Below are positions 51,801 through 63,439 of a stretch of 64,000 nucleotides of DNA, piece by piece. This DNA is from Dryobates pubescens. Its lineage: Eukaryota; Chordata; Aves; Piciformes; Picidae. Each line of letters begins with the position of its first letter. Positions within the stretch are counted from its first letter, which is position 1. The position numbers and the translations under genes were made by a program. A model generated the notes under the pieces. It worked only from the letters and a program-made list of their open reading frames with translations. It had not been told where the DNA came from and made no database searches. The stretch is from contig NC_071627.1 of assembly GCF_014839835.1 (NCBI RefSeq), forward strand, positions 18,036,001-18,100,000, given 5' to 3'.

Positions 51801-54800
51801 TGCTTTAACAAACACATCATCATGATCCTCCACTGAAAGCAGCAGGAGAGAAAGGAGGAGACAGGGTCAGTCTGAGGCAACTGGGGCTCAGGAATAGCAG
51901 GAAGGGAAGCAAAGAAAGAGAAAACGACCTCTCCTCCCCCTACCCTCTCCTGCCCCAACACACAGCCCTGCCCAGCCACAGGGCAGGGCATGGCCCTAGC
52001 CCAGCAGCAGCTCCATGAACCCCCATATGGACCCAGGCAGCTCCTGACAGCTCAGTCTACCTGAAGGGTTGACTTGGGGCCAAAATCTAGCCCAAAATCT
52101 AGGGCCACATCACTCCACAGCCTTTGTCAGGCACTGGCTACCCCAGCAAAGCCGGGCACTCCTGGCCAGCCAGGCAGCACCGGGCTCTGTGGGAACTTAC
52201 TGCCTTCTGTGCCCACCAGCTGGGCCAGTTTCTGGAAGGAGCGGGACTGGGAGGTGCCGGTGCGGGGCTGCCAGTCCTGAGCATCCTCTATCAGCCGCAG
52301 CTTCCCAGGGTCACACACAGGGGTGCTGGAGGGCTCCAGCGGCTGCGCGGGCTGCCTGTGAGTGACAGAAGGCAGGTGCTCAGCCAGCACCGTGCACACA
52401 CCCTGCTTTGGCACAGGGCAGTGATCCCAAATCTGCTCTCAGACACGCTGACCAAACCCAGCACTCACCACTGCCCCCTTATGCCCAAGCTGGATCCACG
52501 GGCATCCCTGTGGCATCAGAGAAATGGCGGCACAGCAGTCAGTGACTGACCCATGGCTCAGCCCATCCCTTCTAAATGCACCACCAGCCCCACAGAGGCA
52601 TAAGCTCCATGAAGATACCAGCAGCATTCACTCCAGACCAGACCAGCAGCTACCTCATTGTCCCACAGGACATCATGCCCCAGGCCCAAGCACTTCCCAG
52701 CATATCCCAACACCCCAAGCAAGGTGTTGCCAGCACCACCAGCTACCGCCACCCACTGCATCCAGTACACCATGCTGACATTTGTCCCCCTCAGCTCAGT
52801 GTCAGCAGTTCTTAGTGGGTCCTGCTCAGCACACCGGGCATAGGAACAGCCCAGTTAGGTGACAGTGTGGTGGGAGACAGCCTGCCTGGCAGGGCCCTCC
52901 CAAAGTGGCAGTCAGAACAGTGGCCAAGCATTGGCAGTGCCTGCTATGGAGGCGACTGCAGGGCGAGCTCTGCAGCTCTACCAGCAGCTCCTCTCTGGCG
53001 AGAGGACAGAGAGGTGACAAGGATGGAGGAGAAGGAGAAAAGCAAAAGGAACAGGGTGAAGAGCTTCCCAGCTTCCCCAGAATCATCTCTGGCAGTGAGG
53101 GCAAAGCCAAACCTGCTGGTGGCACTGATCCACTCTGCCCAGTAAGCTGGCAGCCCCACCCTAGGAGCACAGGACATCATGACCCAAGTCTATTTGCTAC
53201 CCAGTATCTTCCCACATGCCTAAGCCAGGCTTTCCCAGTGGTGGCATCCTCCAGCTCTTGTTTGTCCAAGAGGCCACAGTGCAGCAGCTCAGTGTCAGCA
53301 GTGCCCAGAGGCTTGCATGGGACATGCAGCCTTGTGTATAGCTCCCGCTGCTGCCCTGGCACACACTCCCCTTACCTGGGTGTTTTAACAAGCTCATCCT
53401 CACGATCCTCAACTGAGTGCAGCAGGAGAGAAAGGAGGAGACAGGGTCAGTCTGCAGCAGCCAGTGCTCAGGGACAACAGGAAGGGAAACAAAGGAAAGG
53501 AAGAAAACCGACCTCTTCTCCTGCCCCAATGCACAGCCCTGACCAGCCACAGGGCAGAGCACGACCACAGCCCAATGGCACTACTACAAACCCACGCACA
53601 GCCTCAGGTAGTTCCCACTGGTTCAGCCACCCCAGGGGAGCCACAGAGGCCCAAGAACAAGCCTCCTGCTGCCACATCACCAGAGAGCCTCTACCAGGCA
53701 CTAGTAGCCCCGCTGAAGCCAGGCACACCGAGGCAGCCAGGCAGCACCGGGCTCTGTGGGAACTTACTGCTGTCTGCGCCCACCAGCTGGGCCAGCTTGC
53801 GGAAGGAGCGGGACTGGGAGCTCCAGACGCTGGGCTGCCAGTCCTCACCATCCTCTAGCAGCCGCAGCTTTTCAGGGTCACACACAGGGGTGCTGGAGGG
53901 CTCCAGCGGCTGCGAGGGCTGCCTGTGAGTGACAGAAGGCAGGTGCTCAGCCAGCACCGTGCACACACCCTGCTTTGGCACAGGGCAGCCAATCTGACAT
54001 CTGCCCTCTGAGCCCCTCACCAGACCCAGAACTCACCGCTGCCTCCCTGTGCCCAAGCCGGACCCACGGGCATCCCTGTGGCATCAGAAAATATGGCAGC
54101 ACAACGGTCAAGTGTTTGACCCGTGGCTCAGCCCACCCCTCCCATACATGCTGCCAGCCCCACAGAAGCATAAGCCCCAGGACGAGGCCAGCAGCATTCA
54201 CTCTAGATCAGCCTTGCAGCCACTCCACAGCCCCACAGAACATCATGCCCCAGGTTCAGGCACTTCTCAGCACCACCCAAAACCCCCGAGAAGGCATCTG
54301 TGCAATCAGCTGCTCCTACCTACTGTGTCCACTACACCATGCTGCCATTTGCCCTCCTCAGTGCAGTGTTAGCAGTGCCCAGTGGGTCCTGTCCAGCACA
54401 AGCCAGCACAGGGACAACTCAGTGTGGAAACAACGTGGCTAAGGACAGCCTGCATGGCAGGCACGTGCCCAACTAAGATACTCCTGAGGTGACTGTCTAT
54501 TTGATGGCAGTGCCTGTTGTGTGGCTTTGTCAACAACTTGGCTCTAGAGAGAGGATAGAGAAGAGAAGAAACAGCAACGGTGCAAAGAGCTGTCCCAGAG
54601 TCACCACAAGCAGCAAGAGTGAGCTCAAATGAGCAAAGTGTGCTGAGCTCCATGTAGGCACTCTTGGGGCTGCTGCTGCCACCCTGGCACACACTACCCT
54701 TACCTGGGTGCTTTAACAAACACATCATCATGATCCTCCACTGAATGCAGCAAGAGAGAAAGGAGGAGACAGGGTCAGTCTGCAGCAACCAAGGCCCAGG

Positions 54801-57800
54801 GACGAAAGGGAAAGCAAGGAAGGGAAGACAAAGGAGCAAACCCGAACTCTCACCCTGCAGGCCTCCTGCCCCAACACACAGCCCTGCCCAGCCACAGGGC
54901 AGGGCATGGCCCTAGCCCAGCAGCAGCTCCATGAACCCCCATATGGACCCAGGCAGCTCCTGACAGCTCAGTCTACCTGAAGGGTTGACTTGGGGCCAAA
55001 ATCTAGCCCAAAATCTAGGGCCACATCACTCCACAGCCTTTGTCAGGCACTGGCTACCCCAGCAAAGCCGGGCACTCCTGGCCAGCCAGGCAGCACCGGG
55101 CTCTGTGGGAACTTACTGCCTTCTGTGCCCACCAGCTGGGCCAGTTTCTGGAAGGAGCGGGACTGGGAGGTGCCGGTGCGGGGCTGCCAGTCCTGAGGAT
55201 CCTCTATCAGCCGCAGCTTCCCAGGGTCACACACAGGGGTGCTGGAGGGCTCCAGCGGCTGCGCGGGCTGCCTGTGAGTGACAGAAGGCAGGTGCTCAGC
55301 CAGCACCGTGCACACACCCTGCTTTGGCACAGGGCAGTGATCCCAAATCTGCCCTCAAACACTCTGACCCCCTCACCAAACCCAGCACTCACCACTGCTC
55401 CCCTGTGCCCCAGCTGGATCCACGGGCATCCCTGTGGCATCAGAGAAGCGGCGGCACAGCAGTCAGTGGCTGCCCCCCGGCTCAGCCCAACCCTCCCCTA
55501 CGCACTACAAACCCTGCACAGAAGCCGGTGACACTCACCCACCTCCACCTGGGTGCCCCACAGCAGACTCATTGTGCCCCCTGTCCAGGCACTGACCAGC
55601 ACCTCCCAGCACCCCCAGTAAGGTGTTGCCAGTGCTATCAGCCTCCTCCAGCTCTTATTTGCTCAAGAAGTCATGGTGCAGCTCAGCCTCCCTAGCTCAT
55701 TGCCAACAGTGCCAGCAGGTCCTGCCCAGCATGCCCAGCACAGAGACACCCTGTCTGAGACAGCCTGCCTAGCAGGTGCATGCCTGGCCAGAATACTCCC
55801 CAAGGTGAAGGTCACAACAGTAGGTGAGAGGTGTCAGTGCCTGCCATGTGGCTCTGCCAACAGCTCAGCTCTAGGGAGAGGACAGAGGAGGGGGAAAGAA
55901 CAGTAACAGCAACAGGGCAAAGAGCTGCCCCAGGGTCACCACAAGCAGTGTGCACAAACCATCTGATGGGCACCCTCATGGCTCCTGCTGCCACCCTGAC
56001 ACACACTCCTCTTACCTGGGCTTTTTAACAAGCTCATCCTCATGATCCTCCACTGAGTGCAAGAGAGAGAGGAGGAGACAGGGTCAGTCTGCAACAACCA
56101 AGGCCCAGGAGCAACAGGAAGGGAAAGGAGAAAACCCAATCTCTCCTGTCCCAACACACACCTCTGCCCAACCACAATGCAGAGCACAGACCCAGCCCAG
56201 TAGCACCACCATGAGCCCACACACAGCCCCAGGTAATTTCCACTGGCTCAACTGCTCCAGAGCAGCCACAGAGGGCCAAAACTAAAGTCCTAGTATCATG
56301 ATGTCCCATGACCTTTATACATCTCCAGTTGCCCTGGCAAAGCCAGACATCCCTGGGCAGCCAGGCAGTGCCAGGCCCTGTGGGAACTTACTGCCATCTG
56401 TGCCCGTCAGCCGGGCCAGTTTCTGGAAGGAGCGGGACTGAGAGGTCCCAGTGCGGGGTCGCCAGTCCGTAGCATCCTCTATCAGCCTCAACTTTTCAGG
56501 GTCATAGACAGGTGTGCTAGGGGGCTCCAGCGGCTGCCTGCATGTGACAGAGTTATCTGTCAAATCTGACAGATCCCCACCCACAGCATCACCACCCTGA
56601 GAACACTCCACATCTTCCCCCCAGCACAGAACCACAGCACACCAGTACCTGAGATGCTGTACACTACCTTAGTCCCCACACCCCCTACTTCTGCTCCATG
56701 TAGAAAAGGCCCTTTAAGGACTGAGACAGGACTGACCACCATTCCTGACAGTCTGAGACTGGCCCTGAGGACCAGGAGTGAAAAAAGACACTGCAAGAAT
56801 AAGCCAAGGCCAGAACAACACTGGCAGTGGAGCTGCATGAGAGTCCAGTCAATATCTATAGTGCTCATGGCAGTGCCAGCCGCCTGCCTGGCCCTGGGCT
56901 AGGTAGCCAGCACAACCTGGCCGCAGTCACCCAGCTGAGCCAAGCCTCAGGGAAGGGACCACACACAAGTACACTCCAGGACCCTATCAGCCATCAGAGA
57001 CAGACAGCACTGGCCCTTCAGGCTAAGGACAACTCGCTGTCAGGAGAGACCCACCCATAAGGGCAGAACAGCATATGCTGCCTGTCCCCAGGCCCTAGAA
57101 AATGGGGTACTAGCAGGGAAGAGGTATGCAGGGAAGATAAGAGAGAGCAGACAAAAGGCTTACTGACTTGTCAAGGCTCAGCACCTGTAAGGGAAAGGGA
57201 AAGACAAAGGGAGGAGAGAAAGAAAGAAAAAGGAAGGTGAAATTAGATGCGCAGCACATAGGAAGTTTCCAGAGCTCACCTATAACCTGCACTGGTCCCG
57301 CTGCCCCTACGACTCATGCTCAGCTCACCCAGGGCTGGGAGCACACTGGGATGCGAGAGCAGATACCAACAGACTAGACCATGTCTCCCTCAGCCCCCCA
57401 ACACAGGCCTGGGTGCCCAAGGCAGCTGTGGCCACATTCCCCCCACCACTGCCCAGTTTCAGGGAAGCATGGCAGCTCTCAGCAGGAGGGGCAGGGATTG
57501 GCAGCTGCCTGACACACAGCAGCCAGGTGGGCAGTCTGCACAGATGGGAGCCTCTTCCCTGTGAGCAGGACAAAGATGGCACTGCATAGAGGTCAAAGGC
57601 TTGCTTTCACCCAGCCCATCTGGCAGCCAGGGCACCAGCAGGATGTTCTTGACCAGGCACAGACACCACTTCCCTGCCACTGCAGACACCAGTGAGCATC
57701 CTGCTACAATTTCTGTGCCCAAAGGTCTCCTGGCACGTCCCCAAGACAGGGATCAGCACGTGCGCAGCTTTGTGTCCCCACGCACGACAATCCTGTTATG

Positions 57801-60800
57801 CCACCTCAGCACCAGCCGTCGGGGAACCCTGGCACGGGCACCGTTGCCCACTCCCACCCATAGGTGCCAGGCATGCAAGGCGCAGCAGGATCGGGCAGCG
57901 GGTTCCCCCCGGTCTTCAAGGGGCAGGACAGACAGCAACATACCCATTGTGCTGGGGGGTGCAGGTGGGCCCCAGGGGCGCACACGTCACAGGTTTCGTC
58001 ACCAGCCCGGGCCGTGGGTTCGGAGGCGAGCCAGCCCCAAAGGGCCGAGCTGTTTTGTTGAGGGCGGTGCTGGGAGCGAAGTTATATTTCAGGGGCTCAG
58101 AGCAGGGGAGTGAGTCCTGAGCGAGACAAAACACACAGACACAGGCTCACACGTCAAGCAGCATGCAAGGGGCAGCCCTGGGCCAGGCAGCGCAGCAAAC
58201 AGCCAGGTAAGAAAGCTGGACAGCACGTGCACCTCAGATGCCAGGCTGGCATCTCGCTCTGCAGGGCACCTGGCCCAGAGACAGGCGGTCACAAGCCCAG
58301 CCCAGGGGTCGCTGGAGCATTAGTTCGTGCCTTGGGCATTCGCTGCCGCCCGAGGCAGGGCGCCGCATGCACACGCGCCGATCACAACCGTCCTGCGGCA
58401 CAAAGCTGAACACGCGTGGCTGACTTCCACCCAGCAGCCACCGGTCACTGGCCCCAGCCCTGCCTCCCCGTGCCAGGGCACTCCCCAGCACTAGCAAACA
58501 CGGGCCCCCGAGGCTGTTGAATCTCCTTCCCTGTGTTGGCCCTTCCTACACCCCAGTCCACGCCCAGCAGGGTCAAGGACAGGCAGCAACCAGGGTCTGG
58601 GGGCCGGCTGGGCAGACCCCACTCCCTCTGATCCCTGCAGTGCCAGAAGTCAGAGTTGCTCCTCCAACAGGGAGTTTTCCAGCCCTCCAAACACACCCCA
58701 GTCCCCCAGGAGCAAAGCCCATTTGCCTGTCTATGCTCAGAGGCTCCCCCTTCCCTGAGACAAGGCTAAGCTGCTGCTGCAGCACCAAGGGCAAGACGTA
58801 CCTTCTGCGGCTTCCCCATCTGGTTCTGGGCTCTGCAAGAGAGAAGACAGCTAGGCAGGTGCTGGAACTGGCCCACCCACTACCACGACGCCAGGACCCC
58901 AGGGATACAGCACTTGCCCAGGGGGAGCCACAACTGGCTGGCACTGCCCCATGGCTTGCAGGTGAAGGCTGGCAGCCAGACTAAGGCTCATCCAGCCAAG
59001 AAGAGCCCTTGAACCCAGCTCCAAACAAGGAGGCAGTGAAGCTGGGAGATAGTGATGCCAAGAAATGGCACTAAGGAGAGTGGCCATGCCAGGACCACAG
59101 GTTTGCAGGACCCATGACTCCTACCTGCTCAGGGTGAGGGAGAGCCGGTCCCCACAGGCACGGATCCTGTTTTGGGCCTCGATGTGTGTCATGGAGCTGG
59201 TGCTCTCCCCGTCGATGTACAGCACCCAGTCGCCCACTCCCACGCCAGCCTGGGCTGCCTTCCCGCCCGGTGTCAGCTGCAGGACAGACAGAGTCAGGGA
59301 GAGCCAGGCCAGACAAGCAGTGCCAAGAGAGTGGTGGGACAGCCTTGGTCTCACAAAAGCAGGGGTCTGCTAGGACTCAGGCTCCCTCCTGCAAGGCACA
59401 GCCCAGTACAGGACACCCATGCTGGTCTGACCCACAGGGATACAGGGAGCCTGGAACACCCCCACCCCCAGCCCCAGTTTCCCAGCACGTTATCCCAGAG
59501 CCTTATTCCCATTAGCTCAGCACTACTCCAGGGCACTGCCCAGCCCCTGCCCTCTGGCACAGCTGAGAGCTATGACAGCACCCCATAGCCCCATCCCCAT
59601 GACTCAAATGGTGGAGGCAGCACTAGCTCAGCCTTGGCAGGAGGCCTGGCTGCCCCTGGAACCATCCCCACAGTAGGAAGGGAGCACAGTGAGTCAGGGC
59701 CCATCAAGCAGCCCACGTCTCACTGCAAACCACAGGCATGGCCAGCCCTTCTCCTGAGGTGAGGGGGGAGAGAGGGAAGACACCCCCTAGGTGTCTCCCC
59801 TACAGCCACCCACATTCATGTCCCATTCCCCTCCCGGCAGACATTACCTCATCCCCACAGAGGAGCAGGAGCCCCCTGGGGACACAGAGCCACCAGCTCC
59901 CAGCCACACTGCTTCCCCACACTGCCTCACCCCACCGGAGTGGCTGGGAGCACAGCCACAGGATCTTGCCCAGCCATGGTGCTGGGAATGTGCCTTGCCC
60001 CTGAAATGGCTCTGCTGAACAGCTCTACATCAGCCCAATGCTGGGAAGCAGAGGCTGCCTTCCCCTCCTGATAAGGATGCACAGCCAAAGGCGAGCAGGG
60101 CCCCAAACACAGCATGCAGCTCCCAGGCACTGACAGACAGACAGACGTGGGCAGGCTGCAGCCATTCCTGCTTCTCCAGCAAGGAAGAACTTGAGGCGCT
60201 TGGACTTGGACCAAGTATTTCCTCAAGTCTTGTTTGACATGAACATAAAAGGAGCGAGCCAGATTCCCAGCACCATCAGAAGGCTGAAAAATCCCTGTTG
60301 CTGGAGCCTTGGCTCCTTCTTGCCCTTGTGCAGGGCCCAGCTTGCCCCAAAGCCACATTTCCGTTCCCCACACCAACACCAGCCCTCCACATAAAGCCAA
60401 ACACCAGGCAGGACACAGTCTGGCTCCACTGGTATCCTACTGTAATGCCCAGCAGAACTCCTCTGGTCCCCCCATACTACCCAGCACCACACCTCCTGCC
60501 TGGCACAGGGAGATGGCTGGGTAGCAAGTGACACCAGCCTGCTCCTGGCCACAGAGTTGCAAGCCCCAGCTTGCTGCCCTGGAGGGCTGGGGAAGACGCG
60601 GGGTGGCTGCGTAGGTTTGGAGGCACGAGCAGGAGCTGGGAGAGGTTTTCACAAAGCTGCCCAAGAAGAGGAGAGCACTGCAGGCTGCGTCACATAGGCA
60701 CACCCAGCCTGGCCAGCACCACCATGCTCCCCTTCCTTCCCTGCACCAGCACACCAGGCAACCCCTTTGGCAGGTGCCAGCTCAGCCAGGAGCCATGGCA

Positions 60801-62984
60801 GTGCCAGCCCTCCTGCTTCCTGCCTGGTCCCGCTACCCAAGGCTCGCTTCCTCCCCTCCGCCCAGCCAGTTCTTTGTTCTGTCTCTACCTCCATCACCAC
60901 ACCCAGCCAGGTGCCTGCTGAAAAGCCCTGTTCAGGGCTCACACACCCCAAATGGAGTCTCACCCAGTGCAGAGGGTAGGCTCACCCTGCACAAGGGCCC
61001 AGGCCACATTCCCCACCACCTTCCTGCCTGCAGCACTGAAGGCCTCTCCCTCCCTGGCTTGCAGATGCTGGGATGTGCCACGTAGCACCCAGCTATCCAG
61101 ATTCCAGTCCATATCCTGGCTCCACTGTGAGCAGCTCAGGGCAACAATCTCACAGCTTGCCTAGCCAAGGTGTCAGGACCCCAGAACAACTCCTTGCCGC
61201 AAGAAATGCACGCACAGAGAGCCAGCATGGCACCTCTTTTGTGTGACCACTAAGCTGAAGCAACTTCACAGTTGCCCTAGTAGAGTCACAGCAACAGACA
61301 CAGACAAAAGCCAAAGCACGAGCCAGTGCTGCTTTTGCCCCCCTCTACTCCCAGGCCCCACAAAGCAGGACCTCACCACAGCCCCCAAAGCCCAGGGCCT
61401 AATGCATCCTTCCAGCTTGCCCTCGCAAGCCCAGGCCTGACAGGACAGCCTCGCCTGCTTCTTCAGGCAAGCAGTGGCCAAGGACAGCAGCATGCTCCAG
61501 GTAGAAGCTTTAGGGCTGAGAAGTCACTGGGGTAGGCAGCAGCTTCATGACTCAGATTAACAGGGTGCTGGGCCATCTCATTCAAGTTATACTATTACCT
61601 AGAGAGGTCAGACCAGATGATCCTTCAGGTCCCTTCCAACCTTACGTGCTAAGATTTTGCAATTCTTCCGCTCAGACAGGGCCTGCTGCCTGGCACACAG
61701 CCCAACCCCCCTAGAGAAGCCCCCAAAAGCTGGATACACCCCTTGGGAACGCCCTTGCTGCTCCTGCCTGCTCTGCCCTGGATGGCAGAGCTGGTCTGCT
61801 CATACAGCGGGTCGCTGCTCCATGAGGCCCCCGCTCTGGGCCCTGGGAGGCTCCTCCATCCAACCAGACCTTTTGTTAAGTGCTGGCTGGCAGCCAACAG
61901 AAACATTTTTTAGAGAATAAACTCGCTGAAGCCATCTCTGTATGCTCAGCAGCGATCAGTAGGCCCTGGGGCAGCAGCTGCACTGGCTACTCCAGCTTTA
62001 CACAATACCCTCAGGGTCCATGCTCCATGCTGGTGTTCAGTGGGGTCCCATGTCCTCCAGGACACAAGCAGGATGCTGGGGTCATGCAGGGGGAAGGTCC
62101 CCATGCAGCACTCAGTGCCACAAGCAAAGCTGCCCTTTGAGAAAACCTCTGTGCCAGCTGCTCAGGCGTCAGCTACACAGGCAATGCAGTCACATTCCAA
62201 GGCTTATAAGGCAATTGCATGGCCAGAGCTGCAACCAGCAACTACCCAAGCCACCCAGGGACAGGGAACCACACAAACCCAGAGGCCAGCAACAGCTCTC
62301 ACCAGGTGCCTCAGCCACAACTAGCTGGTAGCACAATAGGTCATGCTAGAGAAATGGGCTGGTTTTGTAGAGGGAACCACATCCCAGTGAGGACAGCAGC
62401 ACAAGCTGCCTCCTCTCTCTGCTCATTTTAGGAGCCAGGTGAGGTAGAGAGTTGGGATCCACAGAGTGAGTGGAAGGGCAGAAGGGCACAAGCCAGGTCC
62501 CAGGATGCAGAGCCCAGCATCAGGGTGCAGACCAAGAGGCCAGCCTCACAACTCTAAGATGGTGAAAGCAGCTCCTCTCTTCCTGTGGTGGGCTCTGCAA
62601 GGAGCCTCCCCTGCCCCCTCCAGCAGCCAGAGTGACTCTGTAGAGGCTGTGCAGCATTTCATGTCTGCTGCAGTCTGCTGGCCGGAACACCCCCGTGCCG
62701 GATTGCAGCTGATAAGGCACCAAGGAGGCTATGCAGGGCCAGGCAAGACAGGATGCAGTACTCCCAGGGCCCCAGTTCATCTACATCCCCCATATGGCTC
62801 TGCCTCAGTCACCAAGACACAGCTTCCACAGCCTGCTACCCAAGATACAGGAGGAAGAATGTGTATCACTGGTCTCAGCTTCTCTTACCCTGGAAACGGA
62901 AAGCGGCATGCTGAAATCCTTCCCTCCTTGCAGCCTGAAGCCCCACGGTGCTGGCCCATTCAGCATCACTTTGTAAGACTCCAT
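48877..62984 (-). CDS. PDLIM7: PDZ and LIM domain protein 7 (Enigma) with a fourfold exon cassette
   Basis: Cytoskeletal scaffold: PDZ binds actin-associated partners, LIM domains bind kinases. Exons in transcript order: 62984-62889, 59276-59125, 58832-58802, 58116-57944, then 56537-56392, 56052-56016 (A), 55271-55117, 54740-54704 (B), 53922-53768, 53412-53376 (C), 52355-52201, 51832-51796 (D), then 50755-50697, 50557-50323, 50245-50065, 49879-49759, 49303-49188, 48963-48877. All join in phase: 669 aa if every copy is used, 477 aa with one (human 457). PDZ residues 1-84 ([15 protein letters not shown]); ZM-like [18 protein letters not shown] in exon 4; three LIM domains at the end ([53 protein letters not shown]), ending CKSHAFSHV. 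An in-frame ATG three codons upstream (62993-62991) is also in the exon. The second has the better context (GACATGG). Confidence 0.93.
51796..52507 (-). repeat. PDLIM7 cassette copy D
   Basis: a-exon 52355-52201 (155 nt, [18 protein letters not shown], then [12 protein letters not shown]) and b-exon 51832-51796 ([12 protein letters not shown]). It is followed by the single-copy exon 50755-50697, joined AG|C CAG exactly as in human (Ser-Gln). A possible 39-nt micro-exon lies at 52507-52469. Bases 51947-52435 match copy B at all but one position. Confidence 0.92.
53376..54075 (-). repeat. PDLIM7 cassette copy C (diverged)
   Basis: a-exon 53922-53768 ([18 protein letters not shown], then [20 protein letters not shown]) and b-exon 53412-53376 ([12 protein letters not shown]). 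This is the most diverged copy, yet both exons remain open with intact splice sites. Its b-exon and a-to-b intron resemble copy A more than B or D. A possible 39-nt micro-exon lies at 54075-54037. Confidence 0.9.
54704..55431 (-). repeat. PDLIM7 cassette copy B
   Basis: a-exon 55271-55117 (as copy D except Pro for Ala in IEDPQDW) and b-exon 54740-54704, which is identical in sequence to that of D. A possible 39-nt micro-exon lies at 55431-55393. The a-exon of B, C and D is 9 nt longer than that of A (extra Gln-Pro-Ala/Ser). Confidence 0.92.
56016..56537 (-). repeat. PDLIM7 cassette copy A (ancestral-like)
   Basis: a-exon 56537-56392 (146 nt, [15 protein letters not shown], then [19 protein letters not shown] and LTGTDG) and b-exon 56052-56016 ([12 protein letters not shown]). 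By sequence this is closest to the single human counterpart (MENTEDWRPRPGTGQSRSF, LTGTEF, MQDPDEEHLKKS). It joins exon 4 by completing a Gly codon (GG|G). Confidence 0.93.
59277..62888 (-). other. PDLIM7 intron 1
   Basis: This 3.6-kb intron separates the two halves of the PDZ domain. Apart from a CR1 remnant near 61600, I see no repeat, RNA or nested gene that can be supported. Confidence 0.6.
61597..61660 (+). mobile_element. Short CR1 LINE remnant
   Basis: Sense-strand words from the CR1 3' end (GACCAGATGATCCTTCAGGT, then CCCTTCCAACC) lie in PDLIM7 intron 1. Only about 60 bp can be recognised, and the terminal repeat tail is decayed. Confidence 0.75.
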
Positions 62985-63439
62985 GTCGCCCATCTCTGCA
63001 GGGAAAGAGGGTGTGATCCTGGCATTAGGGTACAGGGGAAGAATGCTGGGAGAGTAGGAGAGGAGGGGGCTGGTGTCTAACAGGATGGAGCAGAATAAGA
63101 CAGGTCACATTTCCAGCAGTAACTCCACCCTGACCATCCTACACTGTGGTTAGAGGCGCACCCCAAATCTATCACCATCTCTTCCATCAGCGTGAGAGCT
63201 GAGGGGCCCAGGCTAATACTGACTAGAGCCAGAAAGTTAGGCAGAGCCCTGCTGCCTCCCACGGGCTGGGTTCACCCTCTCCCAAACCCCAGATGTGCTC
63301 TCCCATGTAGCAGCCCAGAAACTCTCACTGCTGAAAACAGAGACCGTTTTAGGCTGCAGGGAAGCAACAGCAGATACGGAACGGGCACTAGAAGAGTTTT
63401 TGCCGGGTGAGTTAACAGCAGCACGGGAGCTGCGTGATG

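Larger units (their letters stand above)
51540..56560 (-). repeat. Tandem array of four PDLIM7 exon cassettes
   Basis: Four copies of a roughly 1.3-1.6 kb unit, each with an a-exon ([19 protein letters not shown] type) and a 37-nt b-exon ([13 protein letters not shown] type). The a-exon ends are spaced 1266, 1349 and 1567 bp apart. Flanking introns are repeated too. The array edge near 51540 shows decayed unit sequence beyond copy D. Both exons have open frames and canonical ends in every copy. Incoming and outgoing phases match, so any number of units keeps the frame. Confidence 0.95.

Noticed and set aside
52905-53858. 317-codon plus frame inside the PDLIM7 array
   Set aside because: It is antisense to cassette C and the inter-unit intron. 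Related shorter frames recur in the other copies only because the DNA is duplicated.
51540-56560. Idea that cassettes B-D are dead pseudo-exons
   Set aside because: All six extra exons are open, keep GT/AG ends and keep phase, including the diverged copy C. That is unlikely without some constraint, though transcripts are needed to prove use.
57165-57185. Possible small PDLIM7 exon after the acceptor CCCTTACAG on the minus strand
   Set aside because: In the phase set by exon 4 it gives a stop at once. Direct joining of exon 4 to cassette A restores the human-like sequence.
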